NCBI GenBank assembly: GCA_044233795.1
Contig: JBIIJL010000023.1
Location: 1 to 26,692, forward strand
Length of the DNA: 26,692 bases
Origin: JBIIJL01 sp044233795
GTDB lineage: Bacteria; Pseudomonadota; Gammaproteobacteria; Legionellales; Legionellaceae
Direction: 5' to 3'
Shown: positions 25,120 through 26,692 of the stretch, one piece after another
Position numbering within the stretch: position 1 is the first letter of the stretch
How the letters are laid out: every line of letters begins with the position of its first letter
Position numbers and translations under genes: made by a program
The notes under the pieces: generated by a model
Seen by the model: only the letters and a program-made list of their open reading frames with translations
The model's database searches: none
What the model was told of the DNA's origin: nothing

Positions 25120-25941
25120 ATGCCGCATTATAGAGTCAAAACTAGACAAAGCTCAGAGGATTGTGAGGATGATTCAGGATACAATTCTGGGTATGAGTCA
25201 GATGGAGGAACAGAGTATTCACCCGTAAGACCTCTTGGACGGGGGCAGTACGCGCAGGCTAGACTATTTGAGTCTCACTCTAAGAATGCTCTTACGGTAT
25301 TGAATTCGGCCAAGGAACGCGGAGATCTTGGAGAAGCTAGGATTAAATACAGGTTTTTCCAAACGGTTTATCCTGATAAGAGCTCGTATTTATTCGAGAT
25401 GGGAGATGATTACAGGCTTGTTGTGCCTTATATTCCATATATTCCATATAAGAAGCTTAAAATTGATACTCCAGAACTACACAGGACGCTTTTTTATTCG
25501 GCTTGCCAAGCATTAAAAGATTGTCATGATAAAGGGATGATTGTGCTTGATCTCAAAACAGATAGTATTTATTACGACCCTACTACGAATAAAAGCTATT
25601 TAATTGATGGAGGGTTATCAGCAGTTGCAGGAACTTGTGTCGATCCTCCGGCGTTTCAGAAACGAAGTCAAGAAATTGTAGATGAATACAGGAAGAAATA
25701 TTGGCACATTCCCCCCGAATGTTGGAGTGTCCGACCTAATGCTGTATTAGCTACTCCACAAATGGATATATACTGTCTTGGGGTGTTGATGCTTGATTTA
25801 TTTTCTAATCCATCGTCTGAGATAAAAGCATTGATAGATAGTTGCTTAGAACAAGATCCAGAAAAACGGCCAACACTAGACGGACTAATCATCTCTTTAG
25901 AGTCTATTAACATTAGTGAGAAAGAGGTTGTCCTGAGTTGA
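25120..25941 (+). CDS. Degenerate eukaryotic-type protein kinase-like protein, candidate effector
   Basis: A 273-residue protein. The start ATG 25120 has GAGAGG six bases upstream. Kinase subdomains appear in order: glycine loop LGRGQYA (39-45), a possible helix-C glutamate E72, hinge VVPYIPY (101-107), catalytic loop VLDLKTDS (142-149), metal site DGG (163-165), PPE (198-200), DIYCLGVLMLDLF (216-228) and the final arginine R250 in DPEKRP. The HRD histidine and arginine are V and L, the loop asparagine is S149, and the lysine expected near NALTVL is not seen (T59). D144, K146 and D163 are kept. The first 30 residues are acidic and serine-rich. It resembles Legionella LegK-type effectors in style; activity is uncertain. 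Confidence 0.72.
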   Translation: MPHYRVKTRQSSEDCEDDSGYNSGYESDGGTEYSPVRPLGRGQYAQARLFESHSKNALTVLNSAKERGDLGEARIKYRFFQTVYPDKSSYLFEMGDDYRLVVPYIPYIPYKKLKIDTPELHRTLFYSACQALKDCHDKGMIVLDLKTDSIYYDPTTNKSYLIDGGLSAVAGTCVDPPAFQKRSQEIVDEYRKKYWHIPPECWSVRPNAVLATPQMDIYCLGVLMLDLFSNPSSEIKALIDSCLEQDPEKRPTLDGLIISLESINISEKEVVLS

Positions 25942-25990
25942 TCAAAACTATTTCAAAGGTCTTTGGCAATATTTTTTGTTCATTTTTTTC

Positions 25991-26021
25991 TTGACCCTAT
26001 TCTTACTATAGCGCTTATCTT
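25991..26021 (+). promoter_or_regulatory. Possible MerR-type promoter with 19-base spacer
   Basis: TTGACC (25991-25996), a 19-base spacer and TATCTT (26016-26021) lie before the MerR-family gene. The long spacer is characteristic of promoters activated by MerR proteins. The spacer contains CTAT-N7-ATAG (25997-26011) as a small dyad. The -10 match is only four of six. Confidence 0.35.
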
Positions 26022-26042
26022 CCAAAATAAGGGGGGGAAACG

Positions 26043-26405
26043 ATGATTCAATGGTTTGTTAAAGATCTAAGCAAAATCACCGGCGTATCGGTGCAAACTC
26101 TGCACCACTACGACCGAGTTGATTTGTTACAGCCGTCTATGCGACTTACCAATGGTTATCGGGTTTACTCTGAGCAGGGTTTATGGCGTTTACAGCAGAT
26201 TGTCGCCCTAAAGTTTTTTGGTTTTGAACTATCCAAAATCAAGGCATTGCTCTCAGGAACTGCAAGTACATTGCAGCATTTTGTGATGCAGGCACAATCG
26301 TTAGAACAAAAAGCAATCACACTGCTTGAGGCAAGTAAGGTTCTTAAAGGCGTTGTTTCTGATGTAAAAGACGATCAGCCAAAAAGCCAAGCAATGGTTA
26401 CGTAG
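26043..26405 (+). CDS. MerR family transcriptional regulator
   Basis: A 120-residue protein. Residues about 4-70 are a winged helix-turn-helix: VKDLSKITGVSVQTLHHYDR, then LLQPSMRLTNGYRVYSE and LWRLQQIVALKFFGFELSKI. This is the pattern of MerR regulators of the TipA-like branch (HHYD rather than RYYE). A helix for dimerisation follows (about 80-105). There is no metal-binding cysteine and no separate ligand-binding domain, so the inducer is unknown. A run of G residues ending five bases before the ATG serves as the ribosome site. It probably regulates itself; no other target is adjacent on the same strand before the terminator. Confidence 0.88.
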   Translation: MIQWFVKDLSKITGVSVQTLHHYDRVDLLQPSMRLTNGYRVYSEQGLWRLQQIVALKFFGFELSKIKALLSGTASTLQHFVMQAQSLEQKAITLLEASKVLKGVVSDVKDDQPKSQAMVT

Positions 26406-26439
26406 TTTGATTTGATGTTGTAGTTACCAAATTGTTTGT

Positions 26440-26474
26440 TAGCGGTATTTGCCTTAGAATACCGCTACTTTTTT
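26440..26474 (+). terminator. Intrinsic terminator after the MerR gene
   Basis: A ten-base perfect stem, TAGCGGTATT (26440-26449) with AATACCGCTA (26458-26467), an eight-base loop and six T residues at 26469-26474. It lies 35 bases after the MerR stop and separates that gene from prfC. Confidence 0.85.
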
Positions 26475-26499
26475 AATCCTCATCCTACCTAGGGCAATC

Positions 26500-26692
26500 A
26501 TGTCTGACTTTTATCAAAATGTCTCAAGAAGACGTACCTTTGCGATTATTTCCCATCCCGATGCTGGTAAAACCACGGTGACTGAAAAGCTCTTGTTGTT
26601 TGGGGGTGCAATACAATTGGCAGGTACCGTAAAAGGGCGAAAAGCGACCCGTCATGCAACGTCAGATTGGATGGAAATGGAAAAAGAGAGGG
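26500..26692 (+). CDS. prfC: Peptide chain release factor 3, N-terminal part (partial)
   Basis: A GTPase that removes RF1 and RF2 from the ribosome after termination. Only the first 64 complete codons are in the window; the gene runs off the right end. The N-terminus has RRRTFAIISHPDAGKTT, with the GTP-binding P-loop HPDAGKTT, then the AIQLAGTVKGR and SDWMEMEKERG segments that identify RF3 rather than EF-G or LepA. The ATG at 26500 has AGGG five bases upstream. Confidence 0.95.
   Translation, partial: MSDFYQNVSRRRTFAIISHPDAGKTTVTEKLLLFGGAIQLAGTVKGRKATRHATSDWMEMEKER

Noticed and set aside
25429..25450. A short tandem repeat giving YIPYIPY in the kinase-like protein
   Set aside because: It is only about two nine-base units and fits within the hinge region; not a meaningful repeat array.
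1..26692. CRISPR arrays, rRNA or tRNA genes, transposase genes
   Set aside because: No regularly spaced direct repeats, no RNA gene signatures and no transposase or integrase frame were seen on either strand.

Overview
The window looks like a chromosomal segment from a gamma-proteobacterium of the order Legionellales, most likely Legionella or a close relative. The evidence is the moderately AT-rich composition, the secA-mutT and dnaB-alr pairs typical of gamma-proteobacteria, and a scatter of ankyrin, papain-like and kinase-like genes among housekeeping genes. The taxonomic call is an inference: no rRNA or other decisive marker is present.

Layout: 1-1272 carries the end of dnaB and the alanine racemase gene alr. 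1352-2986 (minus) holds a small cysteine-rich exported protein and rmuC. 3230-6300 is secA-mutT with an overlapping junction. 6462-9776 is a minus-strand run of a small lysine-rich protein, an ankyrin-repeat protein, a papain-like (C39-type) cysteine peptidase and the S49 protease sohB. 9904-16156 is a complete cytochrome c maturation operon, ccmABCDEFGH plus ccmI, with almost every junction overlapping. It includes a 55-residue ccmD with a TTG start. A dodecin gene follows 16 bases later. A 59-bp near-perfect palindrome (16418-16476) lies between dodecin and a convergent small exported protein gene. recQ (minus) is divergent from a three-gene operon at 18959-21964: acyl-CoA dehydrogenase, enoyl-CoA hydratase and 3-hydroxyisobutyryl-CoA hydrolase. 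This reads as the middle of valine degradation.

21965-25941 looks like an accessory insertion. It starts with a short inverted repeat resembling insertion-sequence ends. A 915-residue acidic, partly coiled-coil protein (minus) follows, with a tandem internal duplication. Divergent from it is a 273-residue protein with a degenerate eukaryotic-type protein kinase fold signature. A good Fur-box match sits in the divergent promoter region. In a Legionella-like host these two, and the ankyrin protein, are candidate Dot/Icm-type secreted effectors, but no sequence feature here proves secretion. The window closes with a MerR-family regulator, a clear intrinsic terminator and the start of prfC (release factor 3).

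The most interesting material is the divergent pair at 22021-25941 with its candidate iron-responsive promoter, followed by the long palindrome and the duplicated cysteine-rich protein. All statements about families come from motif reading by eye; no database search was run.
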